Source of the DNA: Candidatus Desulfaltia sp.
Lineage (GTDB): Bacteria > Desulfobacterota > Desulfobacteria > Desulfobacterales > ETH-SRB1
Assembly (NCBI GenBank): GCA_030656555.1
Contig: JAUSPN010000081.1
Coordinates: 1-49,014, forward strand
Direction of reading: 5' to 3'
Length of the DNA stretch: 49,014 nt
Part shown: positions 34,292 through 42,437 of the stretch, one piece after another
Layout of the letters: each line of letters begins with the position of its first letter
Position numbering within the stretch: the stretch's first letter is position 1
The notes under the pieces: generated by a model
Seen by the model: the letters and a program-made list of their open reading frames with translations, nothing else
What the model was told of the DNA's origin: nothing
Database searches by the model: none
Made by a program: the position numbers and the translations under genes

Positions 34292-34876
34292 TCATATAGA
34301 AAATATCCTTGTCGCCTGATCTTTTCGAAGCGCTTCGGAACATTTTCCCATTCGAGTGATGGTTTCATCAACACGTTCAGCCGTTTCCTCAATATAGGCT
34401 GTTAATGCAACACTGAACTGTCTTTCAACCTCATTAAGTTTGTTAAGAAAAAGAAGATAATTCGCGCGATTCTTATATGATGATCGAATGAGCGCATCAT
34501 AGCTATCCCCTTCGGCACTAAACAGATGCTGATAATGACTCACTATCGTTTCAAGCCAGGCATTACACTGTTTTGCCGTACCATTCGGGACATTGGACAT
34601 CTTAATTAGTTTGGCAAAATCAGGTTTACGGTTGCCGGCAAACGAAGTGTATGCTTCCTCGAGCGCCTGTCTTCGCATGATAAGATAGTTTTCAGTAAAC
34701 GAGTTGCGGTCTTTGACGTATCTTTGGTAACGATACATGTGATAAACAAGGATGATCGGGATAAGGATCATCCATACAGTCATCTGCGGTTTTTCAAAGA
34801 TGCTTTCCGAAACTGCATGAGCAAAACGCTTTTCATCTTCGAGAATCAGTATTTTTTTTGACTGTTGTAAATTCAT
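34292..34876 (-). CDS. Membrane-anchored helical protein of the YeiH operon
   Basis: 194 residues from ATG 34876 (AGGAA upstream; a TTG at 34879 is the alternative). One membrane segment (MTVWMILIPIILVYHMY, about 32-49) follows a short N-terminal part, LEDEKRFAHAVSESIFEKP. The remaining 145 residues are charged and helical, ending in a likely coiled coil (LLFLNKLNEVERQFSVALTA). I recognise it only as a conserved hypothetical family found in Desulfobacterota beside YeiH-type transporters (I believe NF038143). No catalytic motif is visible. Cotranscription suggests a partner or regulator of the exporter. Confidence 0.6.
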   Translation of the reverse strand: MNLQQSKKILILEDEKRFAHAVSESIFEKPQMTVWMILIPIILVYHMYRYQRYVKDRNSFTENYLIMRRQALEEAYTSFAGNRKPDFAKLIKMSNVPNGTAKQCNAWLETIVSHYQHLFSAEGDSYDALIRSSYKNRANYLLFLNKLNEVERQFSVALTAYIEETAERVDETITRMGKCSEALRKDQATRIFSI

Positions 34877-34898
34877 CAATGTTCCTGTTTTTTAGCAA

Positions 34899-34934
34899 AC
34901 GACGGGGGCGCGATTAAATACGCTCCCCCGTCGT
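34899..34934. terminator. Strong hairpin between the second and third operon genes
   Basis: ACGACGGGGG and CCCCCGTCGT are perfect 10 bp arms around a 16-base loop, in the 67 bp gap of the operon. On the minus strand only three T follow, so it may attenuate or protect the upstream mRNA rather than terminate fully. Confidence 0.6.
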
Positions 34935-34943
34935 GTTTTCATG

Positions 34944-35231
34944 CTAAGGAGACCTTGGCGGATAGGCCATTGTATTATTCATGTTGATGTTGGCTTCGGA
35001 GAATTCTTCCACCTCCGTATAGAAATACATGTTGGCGTTAATGCCCCTTTCATCGATGACCTGCATAATAGGCTTCAGCGCCGGTGTCTGTTCCAGCGCC
35101 GGGCCTATGTAAAACATAAACAGAGCGATCGCCAGGATACAGGCCAGAAGACCTGCGAGGCGTTTCACAACATCAGCTGTTTTTTCACTGATACGGGGCA
35201 TAATAGTCATAGCAACACCGCATCTCTTCAT
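34944..35231 (-). CDS. Small single-pass membrane protein of the YeiH operon
   Basis: 95 residues, starting 2 bp after the exporter stop with AAGGATAT before the ATG, so it is translationally linked. A basic N-terminus (RISEKTADVVKRLAG) precedes one membrane helix (LLACILAIALFMFYIGPAL, about 27-46) and a soluble tail, PIMQVIDERGINANMYFYTE, which would be outside the cytoplasm by the positive-inside rule. No known domain is recognised. Its position suggests a small subunit of the transporter. Confidence 0.65.
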   Translation of the reverse strand: MKRCGVAMTIMPRISEKTADVVKRLAGLLACILAIALFMFYIGPALEQTPALKPIMQVIDERGINANMYFYTEVEEFSEANINMNNTMAYPPRSP

Positions 35232-35233
35232 GC

Positions 35234-36958
35234 TTATATCCTTGCCGTGATTTCAGGAAACACCAGGTAAAACATGATGTATGCCATTAACAGGGTCAAA
35301 ATAAGGTTGAATGTTTGACCGCAAACATAGAGGATAAGCGGTTTGCCCCCGGCAAAATGATGCTTCAGTTCACGAAAGTTTGTTGCCAGTCCAATACTGA
35401 CAAAGGCCAGGCAGAAAAACCAGCCTCTGAAGATTTTGGACATACCCCGAATAGCGCCATGATCCATAAGCGCATAGGACACATCCTTTCCCATACTTTG
35501 GTCTATCAGAGAGAAAAGGATCGAGGCAGCCATAAAACCGATAACGAATTTGGGGAATCTGTACCAGATTTCCATCTTGCTTACTTTTTCACCCGGCACA
35601 CAATCTACCTTGGCGCACCAGTATACGGCCACAGCAAAGGCGATAACGCCGATAAGAACATTTTGAATCATTTTCACCGTCGCAGCAACATAAAGAGCTT
35701 TGTCGCTGAGAAAAGCCCCTGCGGCAGCCACTGCGCCGGTAGCATCAATTGTTCCGCCCATCCATGCGCCCCCAAGCACATGGGGCATGCCAACTGCCTT
35801 GATAAACGCCGGCATAAGAATCATCATGATAGAGGTAAAGACCAAAGACAGGCCGACAGCCAGCGTCAACTCCTCTTTCTTGGCCCGACAGGCCGCGGCA
35901 GTAGCAATCGCAGCCGAAACACCGCAAACCGACATGTCTGCGGAGATGGTTATGTTAAGAGTTTTTGATGGCATTTTGACGATTTTCTGGCCGAAAATGT
36001 AAGTACTAATCAATACAATGGGAGTAACTACCCATGCGACAAAAATGCCCGGCACCCCGATGGAGAGGATTTTTCCGAACAGAATTTCAGCACCCAGAAT
36101 GACCAGGCCGGTTTTAATGTAATATTCGGTCTGAACGGCAGGCATCACCCATTTTGGCGTCCCGACGGTGTTGCTGATAATCAGGCCGAATAGAATTGCC
36201 CAGGCAGCGTAACCAATGCCCAAACTCTTCATGGTGGCATTCGTGCCAGCGGCAAAGGACAACACGGCAATAAGAAAAACAAACCCAAACCCGACCATGA
36301 ATTTGATCGTGGGCTTGCCCATGCCCTTCATACCGATACCAAAGAAAATGGCCAGAAAGATACACAGCCCGATCAGATAAGGAATCTGGTTATACGGTTT
36401 GGCCCCGGCTTTTTTCTTAGCTTTGGATGCTTTTTCATGCGCAGCCCGCCACGCATCAATGGCTGTGACGGCCGCGGTGTTGAGGGTTTCATTGGTGAAA
36501 TCGCCTGCAGCAGCCTCCGCTGATTTGGCCGCTTCCAGCGCAGCAGCTGCCTTGGCCTCGGCTGCTTCATACTTTGCCAGCGCTTTCTCTTTTATTGCTT
36601 CGGCATCTGACTTTCCCATCATAAAGGCGTCCAGAGGGTTGCTTTTCCAGCCATGCGGTTCTTTAGTGTACAGCGCGATTTTTTTGCCGGCCTCTGAACT
36701 GGTGGCCTTGAGCTTCTTCTTTGCATCAACCGCCTTGTGCCAGGCCACGGTTTTAAACGGCGCTCGGGCTGATTCAGCAGCCAGGATCCCATTTGCCTTG
36801 GCTATTTTCTGATGTAAATCAGCCGGCGCGTTGTTAATGTAAATAAAAAGTCCAAACAACAACATGGCAAAACCCAGCCAAATGGCCCACCAGTCTTCCT
36901 TTTTCCACATTTCCGACCATTCCCATTTGCCCACATTTTTAACAATTTCCTCTGCCAT
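35234..36958 (-). CDS. YeiH-type putative sulfate exporter with long N-terminal extension
   Basis: 574 residues, against about 340-350 for ordinary YeiH. Residues 24-44 form a first membrane helix (WWAIWLGFAMLLFGLFIYI). Residues 50-185 are an Ala/Lys/Glu-rich helical region (YEAAEAKAAAALEAAKSAEA) that would sit outside the membrane core. From about 190 the YeiH core begins, with roughly ten helices and the conserved NTVGTPKWVMPAVQTEYYIK, SADMSVCGVSAAIATAAAC and GGAWMGGTIDATGAVAAAG segments. YeiH proteins are annotated as sulfate exporters, but substrates are poorly established. AAAGGAGG precedes the ATG and a sigma-54 promoter lies about 100 bp upstream. First gene of a four-gene operon. Confidence 0.85.
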   Translation of the reverse strand: MAEEIVKNVGKWEWSEMWKKEDWWAIWLGFAMLLFGLFIYINNAPADLHQKIAKANGILAAESARAPFKTVAWHKAVDAKKKLKATSSEAGKKIALYTKEPHGWKSNPLDAFMMGKSDAEAIKEKALAKYEAAEAKAAAALEAAKSAEAAAGDFTNETLNTAAVTAIDAWRAAHEKASKAKKKAGAKPYNQIPYLIGLCIFLAIFFGIGMKGMGKPTIKFMVGFGFVFLIAVLSFAAGTNATMKSLGIGYAAWAILFGLIISNTVGTPKWVMPAVQTEYYIKTGLVILGAEILFGKILSIGVPGIFVAWVVTPIVLISTYIFGQKIVKMPSKTLNITISADMSVCGVSAAIATAAACRAKKEELTLAVGLSLVFTSIMMILMPAFIKAVGMPHVLGGAWMGGTIDATGAVAAAGAFLSDKALYVAATVKMIQNVLIGVIAFAVAVYWCAKVDCVPGEKVSKMEIWYRFPKFVIGFMAASILFSLIDQSMGKDVSYALMDHGAIRGMSKIFRGWFFCLAFVSIGLATNFRELKHHFAGGKPLILYVCGQTFNLILTLLMAYIMFYLVFPEITARI

Positions 36959-37059
36959 AAATTTTCCTCCTTTTTTTGTAATTAATTCTTCCGAACGGCC
37001 TGACCGCCATGAAAGCCGTAATAACCGGTAGTAAAAAAGTATCTATCTCATATTTAGAT

Positions 37060-37075
37060 AGCAAATGGCGTGCCA
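37060..37075 (-). promoter_or_regulatory. Sigma-54 promoter of the YeiH operon
   Basis: The minus strand reads TGGCAC GCCAT TTGCT, an exact match to the -24/-12 consensus TGGCAC-N5-TTGCW. Transcription would begin near 37048, about 90 bp before the exporter ATG. The adjacent response regulator (39583-40986) is a sigma-54 activator with an intact GAFTGA loop, so activator, promoter and operon fit together. Confidence 0.85.
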
Positions 37076-37148
37076 TCTCCGGTCAAATTGCACAAAGCTA
37101 TGTTTTTACTGGTAATTTATGTTCTGATATTAGAGTGCTGTAGTACGA

Positions 37149-37168
37149 ATGCCGCCATAAAGCGGCAT
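37149..37168. promoter_or_regulatory. Candidate upstream activator site for the sigma-54 regulator
   Basis: ATGCCGC-CATAAA-GCGGCAT is a perfect inverted repeat centred about 110 bp upstream of the predicted start, a normal enhancer distance. Related strings AGTACGAATGCC (left) and GGGCGTCCGTACT (right) flank it as an imperfect outer inverted repeat, and CTACTTTTGG is directly repeated at 37181-37200. Confidence 0.5.
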
Positions 37169-37225
37169 AAAGCTTTCTATCTACTTTTGGCTACTTTTGG
37201 GCGTCCGTACTGAGAAAAAGGAGGG

Positions 37226-37339
37226 ATGTCCAAGCATTACAAAGCCTTCTGCAACAGGAAGGTTGTTTTGTCAGAAAAAAAGAGCTGCTGCCATCTTGAG
37301 TTGGCAGTGTCGCCTGATAAAGGCGGCTTTTTTTCTTAA
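37226..37339 (+). other. Possible small RNA or 37-residue Cys-rich ORF ending in a terminator
   Basis: This stretch of the 510 bp gap between the exporter and kinase genes holds an ATG with AAGGAGG almost touching it, and a frame MSKHYKAFCNRKVVL ... SCCHLELAVSPDKGGFFS. The spacing is too short for a good ribosome site, and the frame's end overlaps the terminator at 37309-37334. An untranslated RNA ending there is at least as likely. No family recognised. Elsewhere in 36959-37469 I see only the promoter and activator site described separately. Confidence 0.25.
37309..37334 (+). terminator. Intrinsic terminator in the exporter-kinase gap
   Basis: CGCC-TGATAAA-GGCGG followed by seven T on the plus strand. 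No recognised gene ends here, which suggests either an upstream small transcript or attenuation of the kinase leader. Confidence 0.6.
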
Positions 37340-37469
37340 ACCCGTGCTTTGCTTCAAGTTTATAACAACCTCTTATTTCCTGATTGTTTTTGCGATATCC
37401 TCATGATAATAAAAGGTTGTCTTTTACAAGCCGATAAAAATTTATTTACTGCTCTTGACCTGTATCTCT

Positions 37470-39440
37470 ATGAAAAAACCAGCATTAAAAACCCAGTTTT
37501 ATATGGGAACCGCTTGCATCCTTCTGCTGTTTTGCGGTGGTGTATCTACCTTTGAGTATTTATATCTAAAAAAGATGGTTGCCAATTCCATATACAAAGA
37601 AACCGAAATCTATCTGGCTGCTGCTGAGGCATCGCGCACTTATGTCAAAGATATTTTAAGGCCCAGCATGAAAAAAATGCTGCCTCCGAATCAATTTCAT
37701 CTGCCTTCCATGTCCACATCCTTTGTAACACGAAATATTATGAGCAGAATTCAGGAACAATTCCCTGAATTCCAATATATAAGGGCTGCAAACAACCCGA
37801 GAAATCCTATCAATCAGTCGGACAGTTTCGAGCATAAGATGCTGCAATGGTTTACGGATAATAAAGACGAAGATCAATGGTCCGGAATTGTGAAGAAAAA
37901 CAGCGAATCGTTTTATGCTCGATTAAAACCTATCTATGTAGAAAAAGGATGTCTTTATTGTCATGGAAAACCTGAGGATGCTCCTCAGGAACTAAAAAAC
38001 ATATATGGTACCAGCAGGGGATACGGTTATGTTGTTGGAGATATCGTGGCTGTTGAGTCTATATACATACCTGTGGATGTGGCCTTTGTTAGAATAAAGG
38101 AAAAAGTCTGGTGGGATTTCCTGTTGGTGGCATTTTCCTTTTTCGTCCTTTTCGGACTTATGTACATCCTCTTCAACAATACGGTTGTATCTCAGCTCAA
38201 GGGTTTATTAACTACTTTCAGAAACATTCCAGGCAAAGACGAACATCTTGCAAAAGATGCAAAGCCGGAATCTGCCGATGAGATGGGTCAGCTCAGAAAA
38301 GAGTTTGAGAATGTCGCAAGCCACTTAAAACAGATTCATGAGGAATTAAAGGATTCCGAAAAAAAATATCGTTCTCTTTTTGAGGCTTCTCAGGACACTA
38401 TATTTATTTGTGATGTGGACACACGTATTATTGATATTAATGAGGCAGGGCTGAAGCTTTTCAAATTTGTTAGTCGAGCAGAGGTGCTTGCCGTTGAATC
38501 GTTTTATCAGCTTTTCTGGGATGCGCGCGATGCCTCTGCTCTTTTTGCAACCATTCAAAAAAAAGGTTTTGCCAGAGAACGAGAATATAACATGGTGGAT
38601 CGTGACGGAAAACGGATGCATGTTATGATAACGGCCAACGTGCGCATTGATGACAACGGTATGCCATGCGGATTTGAAGGAACGCTTCGAGATGTTACAG
38701 AAAAAAGGAGGCTTGCAAGATACCTTGCACAAGCTGAAAAAATGTCGTCCATCGGGCAGCTTGCAGCAGGCGTGGCTCACGAAATCAATAATCCTCTGGG
38801 AGTGATAGAGTGTTATGCAAATCTTATTCGGAAAGAATCGCGACCAGATTCCCAGGCGATAAAAGATATTGAAATTATAAAAAAACATACCTTGCAATGC
38901 AAATCCGTGGTGGAAGATTTGCTGAACTTTGCTCGTGTTTCTGAGCCAAAGATGGTCCAGTCGGATATCAATGCATGCATAGAAGACATTTTGTCTGTTG
39001 TGGAACGACAAATGAATAAAGAGAATATCACTGTGCAGCGAAAATTCTCTCCTGATATTCCATTAATAACGATGGATGTTCAAAAGATGAAACAGGTATT
39101 TATGAATCTTATCATGAATGCGGGACAGGCTATAGAAAAAGACGGGGTAATTATTATTGTCACAGAATTTCAAAAAAAAGACAACCTTGTTGTCATTCAT
39201 GTTGAAGATACCGGATGTGGTATAGCTAAAAAAGATATTGATCAAATATTTGATCCTTTCTTTACCACTAAGGAGGTAGGAAGCGGAACAGGTCTTGGGC
39301 TTTCGGTAAGCTACGGGATCATAGAACAGCATCGAGGACAAATACGTGTAAAGAACGCTCAAGGCAGGGGGAGCGTCTTTACAATCATTCTTCCTGCAAC
39401 CGATACGGAAAATGGCAGCCGTTCACGGTTTGAAACTTGA
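37470..39440 (+). CDS. Sensor histidine kinase with c-type-heme DUF3365-like sensor domain
   Basis: 656 residues from ATG 37470 (the frame also opens at a TTG at 37455). A first membrane helix (FYMGTACILLLFCGGVSTF) precedes an extracytoplasmic domain of about 175 residues resembling the Tll0287/DUF3365 type, with IRAANNPRNPINQSDSFE and a heme-c motif CLYCH near 161-165. A second helix (FLLVAFSFFVLFGLMYILF) leads to a HAMP-like linker, a PAS domain (FEASQDTIFICDVDTRIIDI), the H-box AAGVAHEINNPLGVIE (His near 437) and an HATPase domain (NLIMNAGQAI, GTGLGLSV). It should sense redox state or a heme ligand outside the membrane. The last codons lie inside a repeat element. Confidence 0.9.
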   Translation: MKKPALKTQFYMGTACILLLFCGGVSTFEYLYLKKMVANSIYKETEIYLAAAEASRTYVKDILRPSMKKMLPPNQFHLPSMSTSFVTRNIMSRIQEQFPEFQYIRAANNPRNPINQSDSFEHKMLQWFTDNKDEDQWSGIVKKNSESFYARLKPIYVEKGCLYCHGKPEDAPQELKNIYGTSRGYGYVVGDIVAVESIYIPVDVAFVRIKEKVWWDFLLVAFSFFVLFGLMYILFNNTVVSQLKGLLTTFRNIPGKDEHLAKDAKPESADEMGQLRKEFENVASHLKQIHEELKDSEKKYRSLFEASQDTIFICDVDTRIIDINEAGLKLFKFVSRAEVLAVESFYQLFWDARDASALFATIQKKGFAREREYNMVDRDGKRMHVMITANVRIDDNGMPCGFEGTLRDVTEKRRLARYLAQAEKMSSIGQLAAGVAHEINNPLGVIECYANLIRKESRPDSQAIKDIEIIKKHTLQCKSVVEDLLNFARVSEPKMVQSDINACIEDILSVVERQMNKENITVQRKFSPDIPLITMDVQKMKQVFMNLIMNAGQAIEKDGVIIIVTEFQKKDNLVVIHVEDTGCGIAKKDIDQIFDPFFTTKEVGSGTGLGLSVSYGIIEQHRGQIRVKNAQGRGSVFTIILPATDTENGSRSRFET

Positions 39441-39458
39441 AATCCGTAAACGCTTACC
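39415..39458. repeat. Degenerate GTTCACG-family element overlapping the kinase 3' end
   Basis: GCAGCCGTTCACGGTTTGAA and ATCCGTAAACGCTTAC match the two ends of the element at 9881-9966. The kinase's last eight codons (GSRSRFET, stop) are read from its left arm. Confidence 0.55.
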
Positions 39459-39463
39459 AAAAC

Positions 39464-39515
39464 TTGAAGCTCCCCACCGCAAGAAGCGGGGAATGCGCTC
39501 GCTTTTGCGGTTCAA
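39464..39515 (-). repeat. REP-like palindromic repeat, copy B
   Basis: Inverted copy of the 4582-4633 unit: TTGAAGCTCCCC, central CCCCACCGCAAGAAGCGGGG, then AATGCGCTCGCTTTTGCGGT and TCAA. The loop differs slightly from copy A (AAG in place of AGC). It lies between the kinase and regulator genes, directly after a degenerate GTTCACG-family element. Confidence 0.85.
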
Positions 39516-39582
39516 ACAACTAAATTGTTACGAAAATGATATGATAATATCACATATTCTTGATTATAAGTGAGGCTAAACT

Positions 39583-40986
39583 ATGACGGATACTATACTG
39601 ATTATAGACGACGAAGTTGACCTTTTGCATGGCTTGCAGCGCACAATCGCCATGGAAATAAACTGTGACGTATTTGTGGCGAAAAACAGCTTCGAAGCTA
39701 TTAAACTGCTCAAAGATAGAGATGTGGACGTAGTGCTTTCAGACGTCTGCATGCCTGAAATGGACGGCATTAGTTTTTTGAACACCATTAAAGAATATGA
39801 TCCTCTTATAACCGTTATCATGATGACGGCTTACGGCACCATTGAAATGGCTGTCACGGCCATAAAGCACGGAGCGTATGATTTCATCCGGAAGCCCCTT
39901 GAGGAAGAAAGGCTGATTCATCTTTTAAAAAAAGGTTTGGAGAGGAATCGCCTGATGCGGGAAAACAATCGGCTTGCGGCTAAAATCTGTGAGAAGTCAC
40001 CGTTTGAAAACATGGTGGGAAAAAGCGCTCCAATGCTAAAGGTTTTCCAAACCATCAAAATGCTTGCAAAAACAGATGTGACTGTTTTAATTCTTGGGGA
40101 GACAGGCACAGGAAAAGAATTGGCCGCTCATGCAATCCATGCTGTTAGCGACCGTTCTAACAAACAGATGGTAACCGTGAATTGCCCTGCTCTGCCTGAA
40201 ACTATCCTGGAAAGCGAACTCTTTGGTTATCGCAAAGGCGCATTTACCGGCGCCTATAATGATAAAAAAGGCCTTTTTGATCAGGCCGACGGCGGCACCA
40301 TATGTCTTGATGAAATAGGCGATCTTCCCTTTTCCGTGCAAACCAAACTGCTGAGGGTTTTGCAGACCAAGGAAATCAAGCCGCTTGGCGATAATAAGAG
40401 TCATACAGTGGATGTTAGAATCATTACGGCCACCAATCGGGATCTTCAAAAAAAAATAGCGGATCATTCTTTCCGGCAAGACCTTTATTATCGTCTTAAT
40501 GTGGCATCCTTAACCATGCCTCCACTGCGGGATATAAGGGAGGACATCCCACTTCTTGTAAAACATTTTTTAAAAAAAACAGCATGCGAACTAAAGGTTC
40601 CGCCTAAAAAGATATCTCCGGAAGTCATGAATTACATCCTTGAAAAAGATTGGCCTGGCAACGTTCGCGAACTGGAAAACACCATCCAGGGTTGGACTGC
40701 TATAACGCAGGAAGACATGATTAGCGCGCAGGTAATTCCGGATATGGAAAGGGCAAAGAATAAAGGATCGCTGGATTTTGATATTGCCCGGCCATATAAA
40801 GGGATTAAAGAAAATGTTATCAAAGGATTCACCGTAAGTTATCTGCACCGTCTTCTGGAGCATACAGGCGGCAATATTACTCTGGCCGCACAGATCAGCG
40901 GGATCAAGCGCCAGTCTTTGCAGAAAATTATCAAGAGATACAAAATTTCTGTTGAAAGTTTTCGCTCTCCCAAAATGCCCGTTTAA
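39583..40986 (+). CDS. Sigma-54-dependent response regulator (NtrC family)
   Basis: 467 residues: receiver domain with acidic pocket ILIIDDEVD and phospho-acceptor D54 in VLSDVCMPEMDG; AAA+ domain with Walker A GETGTGKE (172-179), the sigma-54 contact loop GAFTGA (219-224) intact, and Walker B CLDEIGDLP; and a Fis-type DNA-binding helix-turn-helix (GNITLAAQISGIKRQSLQKI). GAGG precedes the ATG. It lies 142 bp behind the heme-sensor kinase and is its obvious partner. Its likely target is the sigma-54 promoter at 37060-37075 of the divergent YeiH operon. Confidence 0.94.
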   Translation: MTDTILIIDDEVDLLHGLQRTIAMEINCDVFVAKNSFEAIKLLKDRDVDVVLSDVCMPEMDGISFLNTIKEYDPLITVIMMTAYGTIEMAVTAIKHGAYDFIRKPLEEERLIHLLKKGLERNRLMRENNRLAAKICEKSPFENMVGKSAPMLKVFQTIKMLAKTDVTVLILGETGTGKELAAHAIHAVSDRSNKQMVTVNCPALPETILESELFGYRKGAFTGAYNDKKGLFDQADGGTICLDEIGDLPFSVQTKLLRVLQTKEIKPLGDNKSHTVDVRIITATNRDLQKKIADHSFRQDLYYRLNVASLTMPPLRDIREDIPLLVKHFLKKTACELKVPPKKISPEVMNYILEKDWPGNVRELENTIQGWTAITQEDMISAQVIPDMERAKNKGSLDFDIARPYKGIKENVIKGFTVSYLHRLLEHTGGNITLAAQISGIKRQSLQKIIKRYKISVESFRSPKMPV

Positions 40987-41006
40987 GCGGGCAAATCATA
41001 ATTTTT
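40977..41006 (+). terminator. Weak terminator over the response-regulator stop codon
   Basis: GCCCG-TTTAAG-CGGGC spans the stop codon, followed after several bases by TTTTTT. The distance to the T-run makes it a weak candidate. Confidence 0.4.
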
Positions 41007-41070
41007 TACATTAGCACGATTAGATGCTCCGGAAGTGTTGCAAGGCTTTCGCTGAGAGGTAAAATAGGAT

Positions 41071-42366
41071 TTAATTTAGTGTCTCAGCATAAATTTCTAC
41101 AGGATGTTTAACAATAATTTTGCTTTGCGACCTGGAAAGCATGTCTGAAATCTGGATCATGCAGGCAGGACATCCTGTGGCAACTATTGAACACCCTGTG
41201 CTTAAGATGTTTGCTAATTTCCGTTTTCCAATTTGAGATGAAAGGGCATAGTGCTGCAAATTAAAGCTTCCGCCCGACCCGCAACATCTGTCTGCTTCGG
41301 GCATCTCCTGCAGACGGTATCGAGGGTTGGCCTTAATGAGCGCCCTGGGTTCGACCGACACCCCAAGAGACTTTGAAAGATGGCATGGGTCGTGATATGT
41401 TGCGACAATAGATTGGTTGCTATTGCTTTCTCTGGTTTTAATGCCGACTTTTGACACAAGGAATTGATTAATATCCATGGTTTTATCCGCCATTTTTTCG
41501 ACCCTGTCCTTGAGATCGGACATCTCTTTGCAAAACATCATGGGCCACAGCTTTTTTATCGTATAAGCACAGGTAGCACATGATGTAACCAGATAATCAA
41601 ACTCCTGTTTGTCAAATATTTCGAGATTTAAATTAACCAGGCGCTCAAAGGTATCTCTGTCACCTGAAGTCAGTGCCGGAGCACCGCAACATCCTTGACC
41701 TTCCGGTATAAAAAGGCCCACGCCATGATGATCCAAAACATCGCAAACAGCCTGAGCAACTCCTGGAAAAATTTTGTCTGTAAGACAGCCGACAAAAAAT
41801 CCTGCTTTAATGCCTGAATGACCGGATTCTGTTCGCTGAACTGGCAGTAATCTGTGAAACGGTTTGTCAGCCAGAGGCATAAAATGACGGTTTCTCAGCA
41901 AAGGTGAGGCAAACCTTGCGCAAGATGTCCCAAGAAATTTGTCTGCAGGTTTAGTAAAAAGTCTCTGTGCCCATATAGACCATTCCAAAAAACGGTTAAA
42001 TGTTTCAGGGCTGGCCAACACACCTCTTAATATCAGCTTTTGTACTGAAGAAAGACCCATAAAGGAGGTAAGGATCATACGGGATTTAATAAAGATTTCC
42101 AGAATGCTTACCCGGCTGGGGCAGTTTTCCGCACAGGAACCGCAAAAAAGACAACGGGTCAAACGCTTGTAAACACCTTTTGGGTCTTTGAACATTTCAT
42201 GCGCAAGCCCGTCGAGAAGCGCCAGTTTTCCGCGAGCCACATCAGCTTCGCGTCCTGTTTCCGCAAAGACAGGGCATACTGCCTGGCACATCCCGCAACG
42301 CATGCAGATTTTGAGCTGGTTTTCAAGCTCCTTCATAAGCAGCGTAAGTTCTTTTATATCATGCAT
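41071..42366 (-). CDS. (Fe-S)-binding oxidoreductase subunit, GlcF-like
   Basis: 431 residues. Two 4Fe-4S motifs stand near the N-terminus, CMRCGMCQAVCP (about 17-28) and CLFCGSCAENCP (about 73-84). Two CCG domains follow: one with GFFVGCLTD and GCCGAPA, the other with YHDPCHLSKSLGV and CCGSGGSFN. This is the layout of GlcF, the iron-sulfur subunit of glycolate or D-lactate oxidation. Its usual flavoprotein partner GlcD/Dld is not in the window, so partner and substrate are unknown. It is likely a soluble or peripheral electron carrier subunit. Confidence 0.85.
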   Translation of the reverse strand: MHDIKELTLLMKELENQLKICMRCGMCQAVCPVFAETGREADVARGKLALLDGLAHEMFKDPKGVYKRLTRCLFCGSCAENCPSRVSILEIFIKSRMILTSFMGLSSVQKLILRGVLASPETFNRFLEWSIWAQRLFTKPADKFLGTSCARFASPLLRNRHFMPLADKPFHRLLPVQRTESGHSGIKAGFFVGCLTDKIFPGVAQAVCDVLDHHGVGLFIPEGQGCCGAPALTSGDRDTFERLVNLNLEIFDKQEFDYLVTSCATCAYTIKKLWPMMFCKEMSDLKDRVEKMADKTMDINQFLVSKVGIKTRESNSNQSIVATYHDPCHLSKSLGVSVEPRALIKANPRYRLQEMPEADRCCGSGGSFNLQHYALSSQIGKRKLANILSTGCSIVATGCPACMIQISDMLSRSQSKIIVKHPVEIYAETLN

Positions 42367-42437
42367 TTAATAAATTCCCTGCGATTGCCTTTGCAGTTCA
42401 AAAAGTTCGTGGTATTAATATGGTATAAATGATAACT

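Noticed and set aside
37197-37555. Two overlapping plus-strand frames of about 70 codons upstream of the kinase
   Set aside because: They cross the terminator and the kinase start, have no ribosome sites and match no family.
38346-39011. 221-codon minus-strand frame inside the heme-sensor kinase
   Set aside because: It lies wholly over conserved kinase motifs on the other strand and has no recognisable domain.
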